A stretch of DNA of 53,206 bases from Rugamonas apoptosis (GTDB lineage Bacteria; Pseudomonadota; Gammaproteobacteria; Burkholderiales; Burkholderiaceae_D), in assembly GCF_014042355.1 (NCBI RefSeq), contig NZ_JACEZU010000020.1, forward strand, positions 1-53,206. The letters run 5' to 3'. How positions within the stretch are numbered: position 1 is the stretch's first letter; every line of letters begins with the position of its first letter. The notes below the pieces were generated by a model. That model had not been told where the DNA came from and searched no databases. It saw nothing but the letters and a program-made list of their open reading frames with translations. Positions 33,126 to 40,613 of the stretch are shown one piece after another. The translations under genes were made by a program, and so were the position numbers.

Positions 33126-33581
33126 ATGCACATTCGACAACATTCTATCGGTGGTGCTTTGGCCTTGGCCGCGTGCCTGCAGGGCGTGGCCTATGGAGAG
33201 GCGGCCGATACCAGTGACATAGCCCAGCCGGCCATCATGCCGATCACCGCGCCGGGGCCGGTCCCCGTGACGGTGCTGCTGCCAGTCGTGTCGCTGGCGG
33301 CGGCAACGGCGTCGGGCGACGCCGATGACGCCCCATTCGGGGTGGCCCCGTTGGCGGCGGACCGGCTGGCCCAGCTGCGCGGCGGAACGGATACGGTGTG
33401 GAACGACATGAAACTCAACGGCGCGGTGGCGGGCAATACGGCCGTCAACGTGGCCACGGGCGCCAACATCATCACCAACGGTTCGTTCAGCAATGCTTCC
33501 GGTTTGCCGGTGGCGATACAGAACTCGGGCGCGAACGTGTTGATCCAGAACGCGACCATTATCAACGTGCAACTACAATGA
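33126..33581 (+). CDS. Small secreted protein with R-G-G site, Fap-like locus
   Basis: A 151-residue exported protein with a signal peptide (about 1-27). A spacer rich in Ala/Pro/Val leads to ADRLAQLRGG (78-87), which resembles the double-glycine cleavage site read by C39 peptidases. The C-terminal part (88-151) is a repetitive beta-type segment with AIQNSGANVLIQNATIINVQ, recalling secreted amyloid accessory proteins. AGAGGAC precedes the ATG at 33126. Its stop overlaps the start of the peptidase gene. Function is unknown; a peptidase substrate or co-fibre subunit is inferred. Confidence 0.75.
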   Translation: MHIRQHSIGGALALAACLQGVAYGEAADTSDIAQPAIMPITAPGPVPVTVLLPVVSLAAATASGDADDAPFGVAPLAADRLAQLRGGTDTVWNDMKLNGAVAGNTAVNVATGANIITNGSFSNASGLPVAIQNSGANVLIQNATIINVQLQ

Positions 33582-34261
33582 AACGCGCCGCTATCAGCCT
33601 GTTGGTACTTGCCGCCTTGTGTGGCCGGATGGCGCGCGCCGTCGAGCTGGAATTGCCGGCCGGGGGCGGCTCTTTCGCGCCCCCCGTCGCCAGCCTGAAG
33701 GCCATGCGCTACCAGAGCACGGTGCATCAGCAGTTTGACTTCAGTTGCGGCTCGGCGGCCGTGGCCACCTTGCTCAGCTATCACTACGGCTACCCGGTCG
33801 ATGAACAGCACGTGTTTACGGAAATGATCAGCCACGGCGACCAGGCGAAGATACGGCGCGAAGGGTTCTCTTTGCTGGACATGAAGCGCTACCTGGCCCA
33901 GCACGGCTTTACGGCCGATGGTTACGAGTTGCCGCTGGCCAAGCTGGTGCAAGCGCGTTATCCGGCCATCGTGCTGGTGTCGGACCACGGTTATCAGCAT
34001 TTTGTCGTCGTCAAGGGCGTCGCCGGGGGACGGGTGTTGCTGGGCGACCCGGCCGCAGGCACGCGCGCCATGAGCGAGGCGGCGTTCGAGGCCATCTGGC
34101 GCAACCGGCTGCTGTTCGTGATACACGGCTGGCGTGGCGCGGCACGCTTCAACGCGGTGGCCGACTGGCGCGCCGCGCCGCAGGCGCCATTGGTGGACGC
34201 GTTCGAGAGCCGCGGCCTGGCCGATGTCACGCTGCTCAAGAACGGCGCAGGCAATTTCTGA
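33578..34261 (+). CDS. Periplasmic C39-type cysteine peptidase, FapD-like
   Basis: A 227-residue exported protein with a signal peptide (about 1-21) and a papain-like C39 fold. The catalytic set is visible: an oxyanion Gln at 51-52, Cys57 in FDFSCGSAAVATLL, His141 in GYQHFVVVKG and Asp157 in LLGDPAAG. Unlike bacteriocin exporters it is not fused to an ABC transporter. FapD of the Pseudomonas fap operon has the same design. It overlaps the preceding small secreted protein gene by four bases. A longer upstream frame is rejected because it lacks a signal peptide. Confidence 0.88.
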   Translation: MKRAAISLLVLAALCGRMARAVELELPAGGGSFAPPVASLKAMRYQSTVHQQFDFSCGSAAVATLLSYHYGYPVDEQHVFTEMISHGDQAKIRREGFSLLDMKRYLAQHGFTADGYELPLAKLVQARYPAIVLVSDHGYQHFVVVKGVAGGRVLLGDPAAGTRAMSEAAFEAIWRNRLLFVIHGWRGAARFNAVADWRAAPQAPLVDAFESRGLADVTLLKNGAGNF

Positions 34262-34275
34262 GGGAGCGTGCGGCT

Positions 34276-34830
34276 ATGCCAATTTTGCCTATGTCGCCAA
34301 CGTCGCCAGCATCGCCGGCGCCGCCAAGCCCGTCGCGCCTGCCGTACCTGCGACCGGTGTTGCTGACGTTGTGCCTGTGCTGTGCGCCGGCCCTGGCCCA
34401 CGACACGCCCGACGACTGGGTGGCCGTGGATGACAGCCGGCTCGAGGCGGCGCGCGGTGGCCTGGACGCGGGCAATGGCTTGATTTTGTCGCTAGGTGTA
34501 GAAAGATTGGTTTCGATCAATGGCAACGTCGTGGCAAGTAGTAACTTTACTCTTTCCGACGTGGGCAAGGTGGTGGCGGGCCATGGCGCGCTGGCCGGCG
34601 ACGCGCTGGCGGCGTTGACGCTGGTGCAGAACGGCGCGGGCAATGTGTTCGACGCCACGCTGACCGGGCAGGCGGCAGGGGCGCTGGTGATCCAGAACAG
34701 TGCCAGTGACCAGTTGATCCGCAGCCAGACGACCATCAGCACGGTCGTCAACAGTTTGTCCTTGCTCAAGAGTCTGAATTTCGAAGGCGGCCTGCGCGAT
34801 GCGCTCAGCAATGCCGTGCGCCCGAAGTAG
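34276..34830 (+). CDS. Secreted FapE-like protein with R-G-G site
   Basis: A 184-residue exported protein. A Pro/Ser-rich leader precedes the hydrophobic signal core (about 25-41, ending ALAHD). DSRLEAARGG at 53-62 repeats the R-L-x3-R-G-G pattern seen in the other small protein of the locus. After it come GLILSLGVERLVSINGNVVA and, near the end, ALVIQNSASDQLIRS and an amphipathic helix. GGGAG lies about nine bases before the ATG. It probably accompanies the fibre subunit through the secretion channel. It is 14 bases downstream of the peptidase gene. Confidence 0.75.
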   Translation: MPILPMSPTSPASPAPPSPSRLPYLRPVLLTLCLCCAPALAHDTPDDWVAVDDSRLEAARGGLDAGNGLILSLGVERLVSINGNVVASSNFTLSDVGKVVAGHGALAGDALAALTLVQNGAGNVFDATLTGQAAGALVIQNSASDQLIRSQTTISTVVNSLSLLKSLNFEGGLRDALSNAVRPK

Positions 34831-34881
34831 GGCGCGGCCGCCGCCTGTGGCCTTGGCGCCACCCACGCTTGGGGAGAGACA

Positions 34882-36408
34882 ATGGCATACCGCGAGAAGG
34901 TGCGTATCAGTTCGATAGGATTGTCCGTGGTGCTGTGCAGTGCGCCTGTGCTCGCGCAGCAGGGCGGGGCGGCCGGCCAGGAGCAGACGGCGGCTGGCGT
35001 GTCGCTGACTGAGTTGCAGGTGCGGCTGCGGGATATGCAGCAACAACTGGCCGAGCAAAAGGTGCAATTGCAGGCGCTGCGGCGCCAGCTTGAGCAGGGC
35101 AGGGCCGGGCCGGAGGATGGCGGCCCGGGCGGCCCGGGCAGCCGAGTTGGACAGGGCGGCCAGGCCGGCGCGGCGTTCGCCGTCTCCGACACGCACTTGG
35201 CGGCACAACGCGGAACGGGGCAAGGACAAGTTCAAGGACCAGGATTAGCGCAAGGGCAATCGCCAGCGCAACCTCAACCTCAACCTCAACCTCAGGGACA
35301 AGCGCAAGGACAAGGACAAGGACAAGGACAAGGACAAGGACAAGCGCAAGCGCAAGCGCAGGGGCAAGGTCAAGGTCAAGGACAAGCTCAGGTGGCCGGG
35401 CCGGCGGCGGGCAGCAGACCCGTGGGCGAAGCGCCGCCGGGCGAGGGCCGCCCACCCGAGGTGGCGCCCCTGTTCGAGCAGCCGGGCGTGCTCACGGCCA
35501 AGGGCCACTACGTGCTGGAGCCGTCGCTGCAGTTCGGCTATTCCTCCAGCAACCGGGTGGCGCTGGTCGGCTACACCATTATTCCGGCCTTGCTGATCGG
35601 CTTGGTCGATATCCGCGAACTCAAACGCAACACGACGACGGCCACGCTCACGGGGCGCTATGGCATCGGTCCGCGTACGGAAGTGGAGCTGAAAGTACCC
35701 TATGTGTACCGTTCCGACAGCACGGTCAGCCGCGAAATCCTCACCGGCACCGGGGTGGACCGGGCCTTCGATACCAGCGGCAAGTCGCTGGGCGACGTCG
35801 AACTGGCGCTGCGCCACCAGTTCCGGCGCGGTGCCAGCAGCGAGGCTTATTACATCGGTGGCCTGCGCCTGAAGACCCGTAGCGGCAAGGATCCGTTCGA
35901 CGTCGTCACCGATTGTGTGACCCGTTGCGTGGGTCCTGACGCCACCGGCACGGGCTTGCCCTTGCAGTTGCCGACCGGTTCCGGTTTTTATGCGCTGCAA
36001 CCGAGCCTCACCTGGCTTTATCCCAGCGATCCGGCCATCCTGTTCGGCAGCGTCAGCTATCTGCACAATTTCCGGCGCAGCAACGTGATGCGCCAGGTGC
36101 TGAACGGTCAGTCCGAGCCGCTGGGCACGGTGGCGCCTGGTGGTGTGTTCGGCTTCAACTTTGGGGTGGGGCTGGCGCTGAACGACAAGCTGGCCATGAG
36201 CTTTGGTTACGACCACAGTTCCATCGCCCGTACCCGCCAGAACGGCCAGCCCGTGCCCGGTTCCGTGCGCACCCAGCTGGGCACGTTGCTGATGGGGATG
36301 TCCTATCGGCTCAGCGAGCGGCGCACCATCAACGTGGCCGTGGGCGCGGGCTTGACCCGCGACACGCCGGATGTGCAACTGTCGGTGCGGCTGCCCTTCA
36401 CGTTTTAG
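34882..36408 (+). CDS. Outer-membrane beta-barrel with N-terminal coiled coil, FapF-like
   Basis: A 508-residue exported protein. A signal peptide (about 1-25) precedes a coiled coil (about 40-73, LTELQVRLRDMQQQLAEQ onward), a low-complexity linker (about 112-175) of Gly-Gln, Ala-Gln and Pro-Gln pairs, and a beta-barrel (about 195-508) ending in Phe. Alternating strands such as ATLTGRYGIGPRTEVELKVP are typical of the transporter-type barrel family. Coiled coil plus barrel is the design of FapF, the gated export channel of Pseudomonas amyloid fibres. GGGGAGAG precedes the ATG. Last gene of the locus. Confidence 0.82.
   Translation: MAYREKVRISSIGLSVVLCSAPVLAQQGGAAGQEQTAAGVSLTELQVRLRDMQQQLAEQKVQLQALRRQLEQGRAGPEDGGPGGPGSRVGQGGQAGAAFAVSDTHLAAQRGTGQGQVQGPGLAQGQSPAQPQPQPQPQGQAQGQGQGQGQGQGQAQAQAQGQGQGQGQAQVAGPAAGSRPVGEAPPGEGRPPEVAPLFEQPGVLTAKGHYVLEPSLQFGYSSSNRVALVGYTIIPALLIGLVDIRELKRNTTTATLTGRYGIGPRTEVELKVPYVYRSDSTVSREILTGTGVDRAFDTSGKSLGDVELALRHQFRRGASSEAYYIGGLRLKTRSGKDPFDVVTDCVTRCVGPDATGTGLPLQLPTGSGFYALQPSLTWLYPSDPAILFGSVSYLHNFRRSNVMRQVLNGQSEPLGTVAPGGVFGFNFGVGLALNDKLAMSFGYDHSSIARTRQNGQPVPGSVRTQLGTLLMGMSYRLSERRTINVAVGAGLTRDTPDVQLSVRLPFTF
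35256..35392 (+). repeat. In-frame hexanucleotide repeats coding the Gln-rich linker
   Basis: Runs of CAACCT, GGACAA, GCGCAA and GGTCAA units encode PQ, GQ and AQ pairs. Because the unit is six bases, slippage lengthens or shortens the linker without breaking the frame. Confidence 0.8.
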
Positions 36409-36491
36409 GCGGCTGTTCAAAGCGAGCTCAGCAGGAACCTTGCGGTTCAGGTATCTTAGTGTTCCTGGCAACTTCTTTACAAAGGGAACAC

Positions 36492-37460
36492 ATGATTTCG
36501 ACCACGCTCTCCATCCCGGCCCGTGCCGCCCTGGGTCTGGCCATCGCCGCCGCCATCTGCGCCGCACCGGCCCAGGGGGCCGCGCCCCTGGCCAAATTCC
36601 AGGCGCCGGGCTTTTACCGCGCCATGCTGGGCGATTTCGAAGTGACCGTGCTCAATGACGGCACGCTTGAGCTGCCCGTCGACACCTTGCTCAAGATGCC
36701 CAAGCAGAAGGCCGACCAGGCGCTGGCCAAGTCGTTCGAGCACAGCCCGCTGGAAACGTCGGTCAACGGCTACCTGATCAACACGGGCGAGAAACTGGTG
36801 CTGGTGGACGTGGGCGCGGCCGGGCTGTTCGGTCCCACGCTGGGCAAGCTGGTGGCGAACCTGAAGGCGGCCGGTTACCAGCCCGAGCAGGTCGACGAAA
36901 TCTACATCACTCATTTGCATCCGGATCACGTGGGCGGGCTGATGGCCGATGGCCAACGCGTCTTCCCCAACGCCGTGGTGCGGGCCGGCAAGGCGGACGC
37001 CGACTACTGGCTCAGCCAGGCCAACCTGGACAAGGCGCCGGCCGAGCAGAAGGGGTTCTTCCAGGGGGCCATGGGCGCGCTGGGGCCGTACGTGCAGGCC
37101 AATAAGTTTCTGCCGATCACAGGCAACACGGAACTGGTGCCGGGCGTGAAGTCCTATGCCAGCGCCGGCCACACGCCGGGGCATACCACCTACGTGGTGG
37201 AAAGCAAGGGCCAGAAGCTGGTGCTGCTGGGCGACTTGATGCACGTGGCGGCCGTCCAGTTCGACGCGCCGGCCGTGACCATCGCGTTCGATACGGACAA
37301 TAAGTCGGCCGCTGTCCAGCGCAAGGCGGCTTTTGCCGACGCAGCCAAACAGGGCTACCTGATCGGCGCGGCCCACCTGCAATTCCCGGCCCTGGGGCAT
37401 CTGCGCAGCAGCGGCAAGGGCTATCAGTTCGTGCCAGTCAACTATGAGATTCCCCGCTGA
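36492..37460 (+). CDS. Metallo-beta-lactamase-fold hydrolase, secreted
   Basis: A 322-residue protein with a signal peptide (about 1-28, ending AQGAA) and the MBL zinc motifs THLHPDHVGG, then AGHTPGHT and GDLMH. A terminal His in GAAHLQFPALGH may be the last ligand. Related proteins include secreted quorum-signal lactonases and broad hydrolases; no specific substrate can be named. AAAGGGAAC supports the start at 36492 over one eleven codons upstream. Monocistronic, ending at a strong terminator. Confidence 0.85.
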   Translation: MISTTLSIPARAALGLAIAAAICAAPAQGAAPLAKFQAPGFYRAMLGDFEVTVLNDGTLELPVDTLLKMPKQKADQALAKSFEHSPLETSVNGYLINTGEKLVLVDVGAAGLFGPTLGKLVANLKAAGYQPEQVDEIYITHLHPDHVGGLMADGQRVFPNAVVRAGKADADYWLSQANLDKAPAEQKGFFQGAMGALGPYVQANKFLPITGNTELVPGVKSYASAGHTPGHTTYVVESKGQKLVLLGDLMHVAAVQFDAPAVTIAFDTDNKSAAVQRKAAFADAAKQGYLIGAAHLQFPALGHLRSSGKGYQFVPVNYEIPR

Positions 37461-37485
37461 CCGGGTGTCGCGGCGGTAAACGGGA

Positions 37486-37511
37486 ACAGGGCGCCACGGC
37501 GCCCTGTTTTA
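37486..37511 (+). terminator. Rho-independent terminator of the MBL-fold gene
   Basis: ACAGGGCGCC (37486-37495) and GGCGCCCTGT (37498-37507) form a strong stem followed by TTTAC. It lies 25 bases after the stop codon. Confidence 0.8.
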
Positions 37512-37614
37512 CTTGGCAGGTGTTGCGTCCCCACGCCCATCACGTCCCAAATTCATCAGTGGCCGTGGTGGGCGGGCAACGTGCCATGAGGCGCCGCGGC
37601 GCCCCGTGCCTGTT

Positions 37615-38676
37615 TTACGCCACTTCCAGCGCCGGGTAGTCGGTGTAGCCTTCTTCCGTCGAATGGTAGAAGGTTTCCATCTTCCATTCGTTGAGCGGCG
37701 CGTCCAGTTGCAAGCGGCGCGGCAGGTCGGGATTGGCGATGAAAGCCTTGCCGAACGCGATCGCGTCGGCCGTGCCAGCGTCGAGCACATGCTGGGCGGT
37801 CTGCTTGTCCATCTTCTCGTTGGCGATGAACACGCCACCGAACTCGCGCTTGATCATCGGCGCCAGGCTGTCGTCACCCACCGCTTCGCGCGCGCAGATG
37901 AAGGCGATCTTGCGTTTGCCCAGTTCGCGGGCCACGTAACCGAAGGTGGCGGCCGGGTCCGAGTCACCCATGTCGTGGGTGTCGCGGCGTGGCGCCAGGT
38001 GCATGCCCACGCGCTCGGCACCCCACACAGCGATGCAGGCGTCCGTCACTTCCAGCAGCAGGCGGGCGCGGTTTTCGATCGAGCCGCCATAGTTGTCGGT
38101 GCGCTGGTTGGTGCTGTCTTGCAGGAACTGGTCGAGCAGGTAGCCGTTGGCGCCGTGTACTTCCACGCCATCAAAACCGGCCAGCTTGGCGTTTTCCGCC
38201 GCCTTGCGATAGGCGGCCACGATGCCCGGCAGTTCGGCCGTCTCCAGTGCGCGCGGCACGGGGAAGGGGCGTTGCGGACGCAACAGGCTCACGTTGCCCT
38301 TGGCGGCGATGGCGCTGGGCGCGACCGGTGGCTGGCCGTCGAGGAAGGATGGGTCGGAAATGCGGCCCACATGCCACAGTTGAGCAAAGATGCGGCCGCC
38401 GGCCGCGTGCACGGCGCTCGTCACCAGCTTCCAGCCTTCCACCTGCTCATCCGACCACAGGCCGGGCGTGTCCGCGTAACCCACACCCTGGGGCGTGACG
38501 GCCGTCGCCTCGCTCAGGATCAGGCCGGCGCTGGCACGCTGGGTGTAGTACTTGGCCATCAAGGCGTTGGGCACGCGGCCGCCGCCGACGGCGCGGGAAC
38601 GGGTGAGCGGCGCCATGACAATGCGGTTTTTCAGGGTGAGGTTGCCGATGGTGATGGGGTCGAACAGATTTGCCAT
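37615..38676 (-). CDS. Alkene reductase, Old Yellow Enzyme family
   Basis: A 353-residue FMN enzyme of the NemA/OYE type that reduces activated C=C bonds (enones, maleimides, nitro compounds) with NAD(P)H. Markers: MAPLTRSRA at the N-terminus, FAQLWHVGRIS, FDGVEVHGANGYLLDQFL, and TDNYGGSIENRARLLLEV. AAGGAAC precedes the ATG. It lies 49 bases downstream of an ArsR-type regulator on the same strand, which probably controls it. Confidence 0.93.
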   Translation of the reverse strand: MANLFDPITIGNLTLKNRIVMAPLTRSRAVGGGRVPNALMAKYYTQRASAGLILSEATAVTPQGVGYADTPGLWSDEQVEGWKLVTSAVHAAGGRIFAQLWHVGRISDPSFLDGQPPVAPSAIAAKGNVSLLRPQRPFPVPRALETAELPGIVAAYRKAAENAKLAGFDGVEVHGANGYLLDQFLQDSTNQRTDNYGGSIENRARLLLEVTDACIAVWGAERVGMHLAPRRDTHDMGDSDPAATFGYVARELGKRKIAFICAREAVGDDSLAPMIKREFGGVFIANEKMDKQTAQHVLDAGTADAIAFGKAFIANPDLPRRLQLDAPLNEWKMETFYHSTEEGYTDYPALEVA

Positions 38677-38725
38677 GATGAGTTCCTTAAAAGTGCCGGA
38701 CCAGGCCGGCGAGGGCGTGCCCCGT

Positions 38726-39022
38726 TCAGAGGCCCGTATTCATGTGGTCGAGAAAAGCCTGGATGGTCGCTTCATCGCGCTTGAAGTAATTCCACTGGCC
38801 AACCCGGTACGACACGATCAGCCCGGCCTTTTGCAGCGTGGCCAGGTGGGCCGACACGGTCGATTGCGACAGTGCGCAGCGGCGGTCGATCAGGCCGGCG
38901 CACACCCCCAGACTGAGCGGGTGTTGCTGGTCGGCGAAAAATACTTCCGGCTCCTTGAGCCACGCCAGGATCTGGCGTCGCATCGGGTTGGCCAGCGCTT
39001 TGTGAATTGCATCGATATCCAT
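38726..39022 (-). CDS. ArsR-family winged-helix regulator
   Basis: A 98-residue repressor-type protein with the ArsR helix-turn-helix (ALSQSTVSAHLATLQKAGLI) and wing (VGQWNYFKRDE). Two Cys residues sit close to the DNA-binding helix (LGVCAGLIDRRCALS), so sensing of electrophiles or oxidants by thiol modification is plausible. It is first in an operon with the OYE reductase, similar to electrophile-responsive ArsR/NemR-type pairs. The inducer is inferred, not shown. Confidence 0.85.
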   Translation of the reverse strand: MDIDAIHKALANPMRRQILAWLKEPEVFFADQQHPLSLGVCAGLIDRRCALSQSTVSAHLATLQKAGLIVSYRVGQWNYFKRDEATIQAFLDHMNTGL

Positions 39023-39133
39023 GATTGCTCGCTTGTTTCGTCACAGGACGATATATGTATCGGTTTTTACCGATTTCAATATCGCCATATTACGATATAA
39101 ATCGAAAGCGTGCTGGCGGTGCTCCAAAATGGT

Positions 39134-39247
39134 GGTAAAGGTGAAGGTGAAGGTGAAGGTGAAGGTGAAGGTAAAGGTGAAGGTGAAGGTGAAGGTGAAG
39201 TTGAAGTTGAAGTTGAAGTTGAAGTTGAAGTTGAAGTTGAAGTTGAA
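39134..39247 (+). repeat. Hexanucleotide microsatellite, 19 units
   Basis: Nineteen uninterrupted hexamers: one GGTAAA, five GGTGAA, one GGTAAA, four GGTGAA, then eight GTTGAA. It lies in the 314-base gap between the ArsR gene and the SugE-type gene, about 90 bases before the latter. Open frames across it encode only VK/LK or GE/VE repeats and are not considered genes. Confidence 0.95.
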
Positions 39248-39336
39248 GGTCCCGGTCCTGGTCCTGGTCGCGGTGGTGGCAGGCAAGCCGGCCGGGGCGG
39301 TGCTACACTGCGGCCTTGCCGAATAAGGAGATGACG

Positions 39337-39654
39337 TTGACCTGGTTGATTTTGATACTGGCCGGCCTGCTGGAAGTGGCCTGGGCCGTGGGACTGAAGT
39401 ACACGGCGGGATTTACCCGGCCCGTGCCGTCCGTGTTGACCCTGCTGGCCATGGCGGGCAGCGTAGGCTTGCTGGGATTGGCCCTGCGTAACTTGCCCCT
39501 GGGAACGGCCTACGCCATCTGGACCGGGATCGGCACGGTGGGCACCGTGATTTTTGGCATTATCGTGCTCGGCGAACCGGCCAGCGTGGCCCGGCTGGTG
39601 TGCATCGCCATGATCGTGGCCGGCATCCTCGGCCTGAAACTGGCCACGGCCTGA
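39337..39654 (+). CDS. sugE: SugE/Gdx small multidrug resistance exporter
   Basis: A 105-residue four-helix membrane exporter. LAGLLEVAWAVGLKYTAGFT holds the conserved Glu13 and the SugE/Gdx pattern, and GTAYAIWTGIGTVGT is also typical. Gdx proteins export guanidinium. A TTG at 39337 is chosen: AAGGAG lies six bases upstream and the translation aligns with the family start. The ATG at 39331 would touch the ribosome site and is rejected. No guanidine riboswitch is seen. Its stop codon lies inside the first unit of a 19-bp tandem repeat. Confidence 0.85.
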   Translation: MTWLILILAGLLEVAWAVGLKYTAGFTRPVPSVLTLLAMAGSVGLLGLALRNLPLGTAYAIWTGIGTVGTVIFGIIVLGEPASVARLVCIAMIVAGILGLKLATA

Positions 39655-39761
39655 GCAACTGACCATGGCCTGAACGACCGGCTTCGCCCTGAGCAACCGA
39701 CCACGGCCTGAACCACCGGCCGCGCCCTGGGCAGCTGGCCACGGCCTGCGCGGCCCGGCCC
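39648..39761 (+). repeat. Six degenerate 19-bp tandem repeats
   Basis: Six units of exactly 19 bases, each beginning GGCCTG or GCCCTG (for example GGCCTGAGCAACTGACCAT). Alternate units are most alike, giving three copies of a 38-bp higher unit. The array begins in the last codons of sugE and fills the whole gap to the next gene. Confidence 0.8.
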
Positions 39762-39762
39762 G

Positions 39763-40527
39763 TCAGCGCGCCGCACTCCAGCGCTCGTAAATTCGGTTCA
39801 GCTCGCCATTGGTCCTGAGTTTGAGCAAGGTCTGGTCCAGCAACTGGGCGGTGGCGGGCGGCGTTTTCTTGCTGACCCAGAAAAAGACCGGTTCTTCCTT
39901 CAGCACGCCTGGCACAATACGAATCTGGTCCCGCATGCCAGTCTCGCGCAGGATCCAGTTCAACGACAGCTCGTTCATGTAAAAGAACCGTCCATGGCCG
40001 GCGATGATCTTCTTCAGGTTGACCATATTGTCGCTGGAGCTGTCGTCCACCTTCAGGCCCAGCGCCCGCAATTGATCCGAATAGCCGGCCCCGCGCGAGG
40101 TATTGATCAGCGGCTTGAGCTTGATCAGCGCGTCCAGGCTGTCGACCTTGACATGATCGCTGGCGGCCGCCGCCACCCGGTGCCGTACCATGTATAGCGG
40201 CTTGCCCACGATGTTGGCGATGGCGCGCCGGTGCGCCGTGTCCAGTAATGCGCAGGCGCAAGTCACGCTGCCTGCCGCCAGCCCTTGTTCGATGACGGGG
40301 AGGGAACGGAATTCGTGCTGGCCGGTAAAGTGCAACCGCGGCTCCGCCTTCTCGATGGCGTGCAGGATGTCGGGACACATGCCCTCGCTGTGGTCGCCCC
40401 GGTCGATCCACTTGGGCGGCAGGCTTTCCTGGGCCTGCACGGTCAGCGTGATCGCCCCTGCACGTGCGAAGGCCGGCCATGCGGTGAAGGCGGCGGTCGC
40501 CAACAATAGTAACGCAGGGATATGCAT
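39763..40527 (-). CDS. Orphan solute-binding protein (family 3-like)
   Basis: A 254-residue periplasmic binding-protein-like domain with a signal peptide (about 1-22). LTVQAQESLPPKW opens lobe 1, and a typical C-terminus reads LLKLRTNGELNRIYERWS. The ATG at 40527 has an AGGAGG ribosome site; a longer frame to 40656 is rejected. No permease or ATPase gene is nearby, so it may serve signalling or use a distant transporter. Ligand unknown. Confidence 0.75.
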   Translation of the reverse strand: MHIPALLLLATAAFTAWPAFARAGAITLTVQAQESLPPKWIDRGDHSEGMCPDILHAIEKAEPRLHFTGQHEFRSLPVIEQGLAAGSVTCACALLDTAHRRAIANIVGKPLYMVRHRVAAAASDHVKVDSLDALIKLKPLINTSRGAGYSDQLRALGLKVDDSSSDNMVNLKKIIAGHGRFFYMNELSLNWILRETGMRDQIRIVPGVLKEEPVFFWVSKKTPPATAQLLDQTLLKLRTNGELNRIYERWSAAR

Positions 40528-40613
40528 GTTGCCTCCTGCGACGATTCTAGACGCATCGCCCGCAGCGCGCCACCATTGCATGGCGTGGGCCGGACCAAAA
40601 AACATCGCCCTTG

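Noticed and set aside
39021..39334. Plus-strand frames encoding VK/LK and GE/VE repeats, and the minus-strand FN/FT frame
   Set aside because: They are translations of a hexanucleotide microsatellite and have no independent coding evidence.
39250..39336. Guanidine riboswitch before the SugE/Gdx gene
   Set aside because: No paired ACGR-loop hairpins or ykkC-like conserved blocks could be found; the region is taken up by repeats.
39134..39761. CRISPR array
   Set aside because: The repeats are short, contiguous and lack spacers, and no cas genes are present.
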